DNA of 64,000 nt from Paenibacillus solanacearum. Its GTDB lineage: Bacteria > Bacillota > Bacilli > Paenibacillales > NBRC-103111. Position 1 is the stretch's first letter. Each line of letters begins with the position of its first letter. The translations under genes and the position numbers were made by a program. The stretch is from contig NZ_CAJVAS010000009.1 in the NCBI RefSeq assembly GCF_910593845.1, positions 62,001 through 126,000 of the forward strand, written 5' to 3'. This document shows positions 1-7,406 of the stretch, one piece after another. The notes under the pieces are model-generated. The model worked only from the letters and a program-made list of their open reading frames with translations, searched no databases and had not been told where the DNA came from.

Positions 1-180
1 CTGTCCGGGACTTTCATCCCCTTTCAAAAAGTCGCTGAGGCCCCACAACGTGATCAGCGCTTCTTTCCCATCTCCGGCCGCTGCGCCGTTCCCATCCGCA
101 GAACCCGAGCAGCCCGCCGCGATCAGCAGAGCTGCGCCGATCATACCTGCCATAACCGATGTTTTCCAGTTGTTATTCAT
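1..180 (-). CDS. Sugar ABC transporter solute-binding lipoprotein, N-terminal part
   Basis: Only the first 60 codons are in the window; the gene runs off the left edge. The start is the ATG at 180, with a purine-rich GGAG-type ribosome binding site just upstream. The translation begins MNNNWKTSVMAG and has a hydrophobic stretch ending in the lipobox LIAAGC, followed by a Gly/Ala/Ser-rich linker and then ALITLWG, the usual first beta strand of family 1 extracellular sugar-binding proteins. It lies directly downstream of two permease genes on the same strand, so it is most likely the cognate receptor lipoprotein of that importer. The substrate cannot be told from this fragment. Confidence 0.85.
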   Translation of the reverse strand, partial: MNNNWKTSVMAGMIGAALLIAAGCSGSADGNGAAAGDGKEALITLWGLSDFLKGDESPGQ

Positions 181-218
181 ACTCTCTCCATACCTCCGCA
201 TGATTCGTTTTGTGTCTG

Positions 219-1061
219 TTATGCTTTTACCGCACCGGCGACGCCTTCGATAAAATATTTTTGCAACAGCAGAAATACGATTAAGATCGGTATCAGCGAA
301 ATGCTGGCCGCCGCCGCCATTCCCGTCCAGTCGAGCGTATTCTCCCCAACGAATTGAAACATGCCGACCCCGAGCGTACGCAGCTTCGGCTTCCCCAGCG
401 TAAAGACGAGCGGCATCAGGAACGCGTTCCAGGTGAACATAAACTGCATGATCGCGGTCGTGGCGATAATCGGCTTGGAAAGCGGCAGCATAATTTGGAC
501 GAACGTCCGGATAAAGCCGCTCCCGTCCACCTCTGCCGACTCTTCCAACTCCTTGGGCAAGCCGCGGAAATAGGCGACGAACAGTAAAATAAACAGCACG
601 TGCCCCCCTCCGGCCTCGGCCAAAATGACGCCCCACAGCGTATTGTTCAAACCGAGCTGATTGACCAGCGTATAGATGGGAATGATCGTATAGCCTTTGG
701 GCATGAACATGGTGGCGGTGATGGCCGTAATAAAGAACAGCCTGCCCTTGAAGCGGTACCTTCCGACCGCATAACCCGCCATCGAGCAGACGACGATCAC
801 GATCGTGACGACCGCCACCGTAACGAACACCGTATTCCAGAAGTAAACGGAGAAATGCGCCGTTTCCCATGCCCTGTGGAAGTTAGCGAACTGAAACTTT
901 TCCGGCAATAGCGATAAGCCTGAGCTGATATATTCTTTGTTTGTTTTGAATGAAGCCATCATCATCCATATAAACGGATAAATCCAGACGAGCCCGAGCC
1001 CGATCAGCAGCAGATGGACGAGAAGGATCAGCGGCGAACGTTTGGCGCGTTGTTTGGTCAT
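219..1061 (-). CDS. Carbohydrate ABC transporter permease (MalG/YesQ type)
   Basis: This 280-residue inner-membrane protein starts with a short basic N-terminus and a first membrane helix (LVHLLLIGLGLVWIYPFIWM). It has about six hydrophobic segments and the EAA-like permease loop near residues 175-200 (EESAEVDGSGFIRTF, then LPLSKP), which contacts the ATPase. Length and topology fit MalG-type sugar permeases (about 275-295 residues). Its start overlaps the stop of the upstream permease by 4 bp (ATGA), so the two are translationally coupled. The SBP gene follows 38 bp downstream. No ATP-binding subunit is present, so a shared MsmK-like ATPase encoded elsewhere is expected. Confidence 0.93.
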   Translation of the reverse strand: MTKQRAKRSPLILLVHLLLIGLGLVWIYPFIWMMMASFKTNKEYISSGLSLLPEKFQFANFHRAWETAHFSVYFWNTVFVTVAVVTIVIVVCSMAGYAVGRYRFKGRLFFITAITATMFMPKGYTIIPIYTLVNQLGLNNTLWGVILAEAGGGHVLFILLFVAYFRGLPKELEESAEVDGSGFIRTFVQIMLPLSKPIIATTAIMQFMFTWNAFLMPLVFTLGKPKLRTLGVGMFQFVGENTLDWTGMAAAASISLIPILIVFLLLQKYFIEGVAGAVKA

Positions 1062-2032
1062 GTTGTTCCCTCCCCTTGGGTTTTGCCGGCCTTGCGTCCC
1101 CCCGCCAGCTTAACGAGCAAGCCGAGCGCGAGCGAGATGAGCATGACGACGATACCGTACAAGACGCCAGCCGCCGAGGCGAACCCGACCCGCGCTTCGC
1201 CTTTGCCGGAAAAAGCATAGCGGTATATATACACGTCGACCATATCGGTCTTGAACGCCGGTCCCCCGTCCGTCATCGCTTTGACGAGATCGAACACATG
1301 CAGCGCATTGACCGACGACATGAGCAAGATCACACTCCCGACCGGCAGCAGCAGCGGAATCGTAACGTAGCGCAGCATTTGCAGCGGGCCGGCTCCGTCG
1401 ATTTTCGCTGCCTCGAACACATCCTTCGGCAGCGATTGAATACCGGCCAGCCAATAAATCAGCTTCATCCCGAAGCTTTTCCATATGCCTACCAGCACAA
1501 CGACCAGAAACGCCGTATCGACCGATCCGAGCCAATCGACGGGAGCGCTCAGCAGTCCGATCCGCATCAGCACCTCGTTGACGAGCCCTTTATAAGCGCC
1601 GAATATAAACCGCATCACCAGACCGACAACCGCCGTCGTCGTGACGACCGGCAAGAAGTAGATCATGCGGTAAAAGGCCTTTCCCCGCAGCCAGCCGGCA
1701 TTGAGCAGCAGCGCCATCAGCAGCGCCAGCGGCACCTGAATGAGGACGACGTACAGCATGAACGTCAAGCTGTTGCGGAACGCATTCCAGAAGATCGGAT
1801 CCAGCAGTGTCTCCTTGAAGTTGGCGAAACCGACGTAATCCCGGAGCGGGCCGAAACCGCTCCAATTGAAAAAGGCGTACACATAACTCATGATGATCGG
1901 ATACAACGTGAACAGTAAAAATAAAACGAGCTGCGGCGCAATGAACAATAAGCACCATAGCTGCCTGCGCGTCCGATAATGCACAGGCTGCGGCTTCCTG
2001 TCCGCTGTCTTTCTTTCCAACACGTAAGCCAT
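1058..2032 (-). CDS. Carbohydrate ABC transporter permease (MalF/UgpA/YesP type)
   Basis: About 324 residues. I place the start at the ATG at 2032 (MAYVLERKT), preceded by AAGGAG; the frame stays open to 2086 but that part overlaps a terminator-like hairpin. The protein has six membrane segments (first: LLFIAPQLVLFLLFTLYP) and the EAA-type loop near the C-terminal third (EAAKIDGAGPLQML, then TIPLLLPV). It is the first gene of the permease-permease-SBP operon. It has a promoter at about 2172-2201 and a leader carrying a terminator-like hairpin (2065-2102), so transcription into the operon may be controlled by attenuation. Substrate is unknown; the pectin-related neighbours suggest an oligogalacturonide or other oligosaccharide. 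Confidence 0.92.
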   Translation of the reverse strand: MAYVLERKTADRKPQPVHYRTRRQLWCLLFIAPQLVLFLLFTLYPIIMSYVYAFFNWSGFGPLRDYVGFANFKETLLDPIFWNAFRNSLTFMLYVVLIQVPLALLMALLLNAGWLRGKAFYRMIYFLPVVTTTAVVGLVMRFIFGAYKGLVNEVLMRIGLLSAPVDWLGSVDTAFLVVVLVGIWKSFGMKLIYWLAGIQSLPKDVFEAAKIDGAGPLQMLRYVTIPLLLPVGSVILLMSSVNALHVFDLVKAMTDGGPAFKTDMVDVYIYRYAFSGKGEARVGFASAAGVLYGIVVMLISLALGLLVKLAGGRKAGKTQGEGTT

Positions 2033-2064
2033 CGGATGTCTCCTTCCCCTTCGAGCAAGTAATA

Positions 2065-2114
2065 CAAAAAAAAGACGCAGCTCCACTAAGGGAAGCGCGT
2101 CTCCGGCGGTCCGG
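2065..2114 (-). promoter_or_regulatory. Attenuator-like leader hairpin ahead of the permease operon
   Basis: Read on the minus strand, a 12-nt near-palindrome (CCGGACCGCCGG, 2103-2114) directly abuts a hairpin whose arms start AGACGC and end GCGTCT (2073-2102), followed by a U run. It lies between the promoter and the first permease gene, not at the end of the upstream pectate lyase gene, which has its own terminator at 2267-2311. The same arrangement occurs at 7141-7186 ahead of the SBP gene at 5688. The ligand or antiterminator is unknown. Confidence 0.6.
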
Positions 2115-2171
2115 TCAACTGCACATTAAATTCGTTAATTCCTATATGCATTATCGGATTTTATATAGGGA

Positions 2172-2201
2172 ATGGTAGCACCACCGCCGCTTGTTTGTCA
2201 A
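2172..2201 (-). promoter_or_regulatory. Promoter of the ABC permease operon
   Basis: On the minus strand there is a perfect -35 TTGACA (2196-2201), an 18-bp spacer ending GGTGC, and a -10 TACCAT (2172-2177). The promoter of the SBP at 5688 (7233-7262) has the same -35, the same spacer length and a similar spacer sequence (12 of 18 positions identical). Confidence 0.65.
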
Positions 2202-2266
2202 CAACTTTGCAAAAAACTTTTGTGCCGCCTTGGAATCAGCGCACGATCCCCTCTTGCGCATGCGGC

Positions 2267-2311
2267 AAAAAAACGAAGGGATTCTGTCATTCATCATGAC
2301 GAAACCCCTTC
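2267..2311 (-). terminator. Terminator of the PL10 pectate lyase gene
   Basis: The arms lie at 2275-2290 and 2296-2311 (GAAGGG...CCCTTC outer stem) with a run of seven T on the minus strand. It sits about 45 bp beyond the stop codon at 2354. Confidence 0.8.
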
Positions 2312-2353
2312 CTGTTCTTGCTTCCTGTGCTGCCGCCAGCATGTCTGATCGCA

Positions 2354-3853
2354 TTATTTCGTTGTATCCGGCTTCCCGACGACTTTCAGTTCTCCCATCC
2401 GCAGCGTCTGGCCGCCGGCGTCTTTGGAATTTTCGGCGACGACCCGGGCGTAGACGCGATTCTCGTAGTATCCCGTTGATTTGGCCACATTGAGCAGCGG
2501 CAGCGGCCACGTTCCGCCCCAAGCGTACCCGTTGCGGCGTTCGTCCTCGATCTCCATGACGCTGTACTTGATGACGCCGTCCCGGCCGGAGAACATTCCC
2601 TTGTTCGTGCCGATTTCGTAGAACCGGTACCACACGGAGCTGTTCGCCGCCGGTACGAAGTTGTTGCCGCCGGCCGTCTTCTCCCACTTCGTATCTTTGA
2701 CCCGCGCCGCCTCAAACCATTGCAGCGCCGCATCGATCGACTTGCGCACCGCCTCCGGAGGGTTCGGGATCGACATCAAGTATTTGACGATGGCCGCCGA
2801 CTCCGAGCCCGAGATAGAAGGATGCTCGTAATCTCTGCCTTTGCGCGGCTCGTACGTGACCGGATCATGCTGCGCGCACCAGGCTGTCAACACGTCGCCA
2901 GCTCGGATCTGCGATTTCAAGATGTACTCGGTGGCGCGGTCCAGCGACTTCTGAATGCGGCTCTTCCGCTCGGCATCGATCACATCCGTATCGAACGGAT
3001 ACTGGCTCTGCCCGATGAACTGCAGTACCTCCACGACGTGCATCATCGCGTTATCGTTAAACGTGACATCGTCGGAATAATTGCCTCTAGCGGGATACAC
3101 TTGCGGCCAGCCTCCGCTCGGATACTGCATGTTCAGCAAGAAATCGACGCCCTTGCGAACCGATTCTTTATATTTCGCCTCTTGGGTCTCCTTGTACATC
3201 AGAGACAAAAACAGGAGCTCGTTCGTCGTCCCATCGTTGTCGATCGTCCCGAGGTCGCCGCCGCTTTTCGAGTGCCACGTCGATTTCGGCCCGCTGCTCC
3301 ACGGCTGTCTGCTGCGCTCCTCCAGCGCCTTGTCCCAACCGCCCTCGGCCGTCTGCCACGTGAGCAGGTTGTCCGCGCGCTTCCGGTCGGCGGCTTCGCT
3401 GCCGGTATAGTATTTGGCGGTTAGCAGCGCAATTTTCCGCGGATCCTTGACCTCCGGCCTCGGGAGGGTCGCATCGGCGTTCAGCTGCTGCTCGATGTCG
3501 AAGACGGCAACTGTGCGGTTGTCCGCATCAGCCCGTGTGCTTGTTTGCCGGACCGTCAAAAACCGGGTCAGCTTCGGGTCAAGCTCGCTCCACGTGCCTG
3601 CCGCTCCCACGAGCGAAATATCTTTCGGATCGAAGCTCGCCAGCTTGCCGCTGAACGTCACCTCGACCTTGCTTGCGCCGACTGCCTCCGCCTTGACGAT
3701 GTGCAGCGGCTCCTTCGGCCCGCCGGCCGCGCTCCCGGTTTCCTGCGTGACCGTGCCTTGGCATGCCGACGCCGTCAAGCAGAACGCGAGCAGCGCGCCG
3801 ATCCATTTGGCTGCGCGAAGCGCGCGCAGCCCTTGCTTAGATGTTTCTATCAC
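2354..3853 (-). CDS. Secreted polysaccharide lyase family 10 pectate lyase (lipoprotein)
   Basis: Predicted extracellular lipoprotein that cleaves polygalacturonate by beta-elimination. I choose the GTG at 3853 (499 residues) because AGGGG lies 7 bases upstream; an in-frame ATG at 3904 and an open frame to 4015 are alternatives. The N-terminus is a signal peptide ending in the lipobox LTASAC. An Ig-like or linker part (about residues 30-130) is followed by the alpha-toroid PL10 catalytic domain, with the family-typical stretches GGWPQVYPARGNYSD, VWYRFYEIGTN, FSGRDGVIKY and NGYAWGGTWP. A paralogue with the same architecture is at 49305-50828. It follows a sulfatase and an SBP gene on the same strand and is ended by its own terminator. 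Confidence 0.92.
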   Translation of the reverse strand: MIETSKQGLRALRAAKWIGALLAFCLTASACQGTVTQETGSAAGGPKEPLHIVKAEAVGASKVEVTFSGKLASFDPKDISLVGAAGTWSELDPKLTRFLTVRQTSTRADADNRTVAVFDIEQQLNADATLPRPEVKDPRKIALLTAKYYTGSEAADRKRADNLLTWQTAEGGWDKALEERSRQPWSSGPKSTWHSKSGGDLGTIDNDGTTNELLFLSLMYKETQEAKYKESVRKGVDFLLNMQYPSGGWPQVYPARGNYSDDVTFNDNAMMHVVEVLQFIGQSQYPFDTDVIDAERKSRIQKSLDRATEYILKSQIRAGDVLTAWCAQHDPVTYEPRKGRDYEHPSISGSESAAIVKYLMSIPNPPEAVRKSIDAALQWFEAARVKDTKWEKTAGGNNFVPAANSSVWYRFYEIGTNKGMFSGRDGVIKYSVMEIEDERRNGYAWGGTWPLPLLNVAKSTGYYENRVYARVVAENSKDAGGQTLRMGELKVVGKPDTTK

Positions 3854-4079
3854 AAGACCGCCCCTATTCGTCACATCATTGAAATCCCTTGCAAGCCCTT
3901 TCATCTTTTCCAATGCAGCGAGGGCCAGCGGCCTGCATCGGGCATCCGTTGCGCCGCCGCTCGGCAAGGTATTTCCATTATAAAGTACATGTTGCCGATA
4001 ATCTTTACAGATCAACGTCCGAATCGGGCAAAAATTTCAAATCTTTGTCTTGATGCAGATCCGCCTCCCCGTACCACGC

Positions 4080-4125
4080 CAAACAGCCTCCTGCAGCCAC
4101 AATGACGTGGAAGCGGGAGGCTGTT
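4080..4125 (-). terminator. Terminator-like hairpin after the sulfatase gene
   Basis: Inverted repeat AACAGCCTCC (4082-4091) and GGAGGCTGTT (4116-4125), starting 6 bp beyond the sulfatase stop codon. On the minus strand only a short T run (TTT) follows, so termination may be partial. Confidence 0.6.
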
Positions 4126-4130
4126 CGACC

Positions 4131-5639
4131 TTATCCTCTCTCCAGGCCGCTCGGAAATCCGCGCGGATCTTCGTTTGTCGGAACGACATCCGACGTATGA
4201 ATATACCAGTCGAGCAGCCGGGATTCAAGCTGCGCCTGCACCTGGCCATACGCTTCCTTGCCGTACACGTTGTCCAGCTCCCGCGGGTCGCGGTGCAGAT
4301 CGTACAGCTCATTCGTATCCGCAGTCCGGCGAACGAGCTTGTAGTCCGCCGTTCGGATCATCGAAGCGCGGCATACGCTCTCCGGATGATCCTGCTGCTG
4401 CTTGCCCTTCGGGTAATAAATATGGCCCTTATCCCGTGCGATGCCGCCGAACATCCGCTGCGGATCGCCTTCGAAGCAGTGCGGCTCCCGCGTATCGTAG
4501 CCGCCTTCGGCGAATACGGCCCGGTCCGGGTCGCCCGCCTCCCCTTGCAGCTGCGGCACAAGCGATTGCGCGAAATGATTATGCGCAGCCGGGATGCCGG
4601 AAAGGTCCAGCACCGTCGCCATGATGTCGAACAGCTCGACCTGCTCCTTCACGACATGGCCGGCCGCGCCGCCGGGGCTGCGAATGATGAGCGGCACTCG
4701 CGTCAGCGTGTCGTCCAGGCCGCTCGGCCACTTCTCCACAAGCCCGTAATCGCCGGCCCAATCTCCGTGGTCCGAAGCGACGATGACCGTCGTCGTCTCC
4801 GCCAAGCCGCTCTCTTCGAGCGCCCGAAGCAGCTCGCCCAGCCAATGATCCGCATGGCTGATCATGCCGAGGTACACCGCATGAATTTTTTTCAACAGCG
4901 CGTCGTCCGCCCGGTCCAGCCGCCGGTATTCCCGAATGAGCCGGTAAAAGCTCGGCTTGCCTTCCAGCTCCGCCGGGCGCAGCTCCGGAAGCGCATCCGG
5001 ATCGTACAGATCGTGGTACGGCTGCGGCGCGGCATACGGCGGATGCGGCATCGCCGTCGGCAAATATACAAAGAACGGGCTTTCCTGCGCCTGCGGGGAA
5101 TGCAAAAAGTCGATCGCTTGCTTGATCTTGACCGCCGTTTCCGTTCCGGCTTCATCCCCGCCTCTCGGCTCGAACAAGAAGCTGTAATATGCCGGATCGT
5201 CCGCCGCGTGCGGGTTATCCTTGCGGAAATGGCCGCCCTGCCCCGTCAGGTGCTTACCCGCATCGTCCGCTTGATTCGGCTCGCCCACTATTTCACGGAT
5301 GTATTCCGGCGAATACAGATCGTTTTTACCGAACCATTCGATCCGGTAGCCGACTTCCTTCAAGTAGCGGAACAAGCTCGGCTCATGAGGGCGCAGCAAA
5401 TGCCACAGCGTCCGGTGCCCCGCTGTGTGCGGATACCATCCCGTCATCAAGCTGCACCGGGACGGCGTGCATACCGTATGCTGAACGTGGCACTGCTCGA
5501 AGCGCACCCCCTCTGCGGCCAAACGGTCCAGATGGGGCGTCCGGACAACCGGATGGCCGTAACAGCCCAAGCTTTCGGCGCGCATTTCATCGGGAAAGAA
5601 TAACAAATAGTTCATTTTCGGCTTCGACATCTTCTTCAT
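4131..5639 (-). CDS. Type I sulfatase (Cys-type, formylglycine-dependent)
   Basis: About 500 residues. The N-terminal strand (NYLLFFPDEMRAESLGCYG) carries the metal-binding Asp, and near residues 57-66 is the sulfatase signature CTPSRCSLMTG, whose first Cys is converted to formylglycine by a maturase. Later motifs are PHTAGHRT, ASDHGDWAGD (metal Asp/His) and a C-terminal subdomain with DLHRDPRELDN. No signal peptide is visible, so the enzyme is probably cytoplasmic and acts on imported sulfated sugars. Two starts are possible; the ATG at 5630 has better spacing from GGAG than the one at 5639. It lies 48 bp downstream of an SBP gene, forming an SBP-enzyme pair. The exact substrate is not inferable. 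Confidence 0.92.
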   Translation of the reverse strand: MKKMSKPKMNYLLFFPDEMRAESLGCYGHPVVRTPHLDRLAAEGVRFEQCHVQHTVCTPSRCSLMTGWYPHTAGHRTLWHLLRPHEPSLFRYLKEVGYRIEWFGKNDLYSPEYIREIVGEPNQADDAGKHLTGQGGHFRKDNPHAADDPAYYSFLFEPRGGDEAGTETAVKIKQAIDFLHSPQAQESPFFVYLPTAMPHPPYAAPQPYHDLYDPDALPELRPAELEGKPSFYRLIREYRRLDRADDALLKKIHAVYLGMISHADHWLGELLRALEESGLAETTTVIVASDHGDWAGDYGLVEKWPSGLDDTLTRVPLIIRSPGGAAGHVVKEQVELFDIMATVLDLSGIPAAHNHFAQSLVPQLQGEAGDPDRAVFAEGGYDTREPHCFEGDPQRMFGGIARDKGHIYYPKGKQQQDHPESVCRASMIRTADYKLVRRTADTNELYDLHRDPRELDNVYGKEAYGQVQAQLESRLLDWYIHTSDVVPTNEDPRGFPSGLERG

Positions 5640-5687
5640 CCTCTCCTTCAGGTGTAGGCGTATTCAATGTTTTCGTGGCGAATCGCT

Positions 5688-7022
5688 TTATTTGGCGCCG
5701 GTCTGCGTCCGGTCCGTATTTTTCAAGGAGGCGATCTCTTTATCTATATTGTCCGCAGCGCTGCGCAATGCCGAGTTCACATCCGCACGGCCCGCGGCGA
5801 CATCTTTGGCCGCTTCGTTGATCCGTTTGATCGCCACGTCTTTATCGAACTCGCTCGGCGGGTGGAGGAGACGGGGCTTCGTCTTGAATATATTCGCCGT
5901 CCGCTTGCCGGCCAAGCTGTCCAGCTCCTTGCCGAATTCGTCGTTCAACTGAGCGTTGTCGAGAACCGATTGGCGGCCCGACCGCGATACCGTCTTCTGC
6001 ACTTCGTCGGACAGCATCAAGCTCATAACTTGCCATGCCTGATCCTGCTGTGCGCCAATCTTGGACAGCATCATCGAATGAATATCGATTTCCCGGCCGG
6101 TTCCGAGCGCTTCCGGGAAATTCGGCAGCGGCGCAACATCCCAGTTGAGCGGATTCCCCTGCTTCGCCAGCTCGTGCAAAGGCCCGATCAGCCCGCCGAG
6201 CCAGTTCGGCAGCATCGCCAGGTTACGCTCCTGCATGAACGCTTTATTGCCGTAAGCATACCGGTCCCCCTCGCCGATGTAACCCGGAATGCCGTACGAT
6301 TCCTGCAGCAGCCGGAACACTTTAACCCATGCTTCGCCTCCGACCGCTGCTTTGCCGCTGGCCGGATCGATTAAGGGCAGCGACAGCCCCCGTGCGACGT
6401 TCATCGGTTCCGTCAGGTCGATGCCAACGTACTTCGTCCCGTTATCGGAACGGGTCAGCTGCCTGCCGAGCTTAAGCGTCTCATCCCATGTCAACCCCTC
6501 TCCCGGATACTCCAGGCCGAACTTGTCGAAGATATCTTTATTATAAAATAAAGCAGCCGTGTTTAACGAGAACGGAAGCGCAACCAGCTGCCCCTGATCC
6601 GAATACAGCCGTATGGAGTCCGTGATCACTGGCTGGATCCGGCGCAAATCGAATGCGTTTCTTTTGACGGCATCGTCCAGGCTTTGCACGACATTCAACC
6701 CGAGAAAGCGGAAATACGACGGATTGCTCGTAAAAATAATATCGGGGAACGTCCCAGCTGCCAGCAGCTCTTCCGGCGTCGCTCCTTTTTCGTCTGCGAT
6801 CAGGCGCAGCGTATACTGCGGGTATTTCTTGCGGACCGGCTCGACGAAAAATGTCTGAAATTCGGTATCGGTCAAATTCAATCCCGACTTGTATACGGTA
6901 ATCGTCGCAGGGGCGTCTTGTGTGCCGCTTGCCGCCAGCTCCCGTGCAGACTCGCCGCCGCAGCCGAGAAGCGGCACCATCATCCCCGTCATCATCAAAC
7001 CGGCCGCTATCGTCATTTTCAT
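5688..7022 (-). CDS. Family 1 extracellular solute-binding lipoprotein, paired with sulfatase
   Basis: 444 residues. ATG at 7022 with GGAGG 9 bases upstream. Lipoprotein signal peptide ending PLLGC. It has the signature common to six SBPs in this window: an ALFYNKDIFDKFG stretch followed by GLTWDETLKLGRQLTR, and a C-terminal DVNSALR motif. A distal part (RSGRQSVLDNAQ) matches the TxxGxxxVLKD region of its paralogues. It has no adjacent permease; the next gene downstream is the sulfatase (48 bp), so it probably delivers the sulfatase substrate or a related glycan to a transporter encoded elsewhere, perhaps the one at 1-2032. Its leader resembles that of the permease operon. Confidence 0.9.
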   Translation of the reverse strand: MKMTIAAGLMMTGMMVPLLGCGGESARELAASGTQDAPATITVYKSGLNLTDTEFQTFFVEPVRKKYPQYTLRLIADEKGATPEELLAAGTFPDIIFTSNPSYFRFLGLNVVQSLDDAVKRNAFDLRRIQPVITDSIRLYSDQGQLVALPFSLNTAALFYNKDIFDKFGLEYPGEGLTWDETLKLGRQLTRSDNGTKYVGIDLTEPMNVARGLSLPLIDPASGKAAVGGEAWVKVFRLLQESYGIPGYIGEGDRYAYGNKAFMQERNLAMLPNWLGGLIGPLHELAKQGNPLNWDVAPLPNFPEALGTGREIDIHSMMLSKIGAQQDQAWQVMSLMLSDEVQKTVSRSGRQSVLDNAQLNDEFGKELDSLAGKRTANIFKTKPRLLHPPSEFDKDVAIKRINEAAKDVAAGRADVNSALRSAADNIDKEIASLKNTDRTQTGAK

Positions 7023-7140
7023 ATAACCGCGCCTCCATAATTTATTATTCTTATTTGTTTACTTGGTATAAAGGCCGTAAAAAATCCCCGTTTCCTTGTG
7101 ACGCACTTCCTGTACGCGGTAGCAGCGATGCCGTCGGAAC

Positions 7141-7186
7141 GAAAAAAGACGCTATCCCCTGAGGGATAACGTCTCCAATGGATTGG
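7141..7186 (-). promoter_or_regulatory. Attenuator-like leader hairpin ahead of the SBP/sulfatase operon
   Basis: On the minus strand a 12-nt near-palindrome (CCAATCCATTGG, 7175-7186) abuts a stem of 12 pairs (AGACGTTATCCC with GGGATAGCGTCT, 7147-7174) followed by six U. The stem has a G-U pair on the minus-strand RNA that would be a C-A mismatch on the other strand, so the RNA is minus-sense. It lies about 120 bp upstream of the SBP start, after the promoter at 7233-7262. It matches the hairpin at 2065-2114 in layout, with compensatory changes. Confidence 0.65.
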
Positions 7187-7232
7187 TCGACATGTCATTT
7201 CAAACGGTACCAATGTTCATGAACTTGTTAGG

Positions 7233-7262
7233 ATCGTAGCACCCGCGCCGATCCGTTGTCAA
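7233..7262 (-). promoter_or_regulatory. Promoter of the SBP/sulfatase operon
   Basis: TTGACA (7257-7262), 18-bp spacer ending GGGTGC, TACGAT (7233-7238). Near twin of the promoter at 2172-2201. The 384-bp region 7023-7406 otherwise holds only the leader and the divergent start of the diguanylate cyclase gene. Confidence 0.7.
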
Positions 7263-7406
7263 TATGTTTTTGCAAACACTCTTTATGGAATAGCCATTCG
7301 AGGACAGATGTTCGTTTCGACATGATTTCTGTAAAATATTAGAGGATAATAGCGAATGATGTCGAATCTTTATCCAAAGAAGATAACCCCGACGGGAGAA
7401 CAAGCG

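Noticed and set aside
1058..2086. Longer start of the first permease at 2086
   Set aside because: It would translate through a terminator-like hairpin; the ATG at 2032 has a good ribosome binding site.
4050..5603. Long plus-strand frame of 517 codons opposite the sulfatase gene
   Set aside because: It is an antisense frame produced by high GC; the minus-strand frame carries a complete sulfatase signature.
7019..7213. 64-codon leader frame through the terminator, ending with an ATGA overlap at the SBP start
   Set aside because: A leader peptide is possible, but it lacks a good ribosome binding site and no counterpart exists in the twin leader at 2065-2201.
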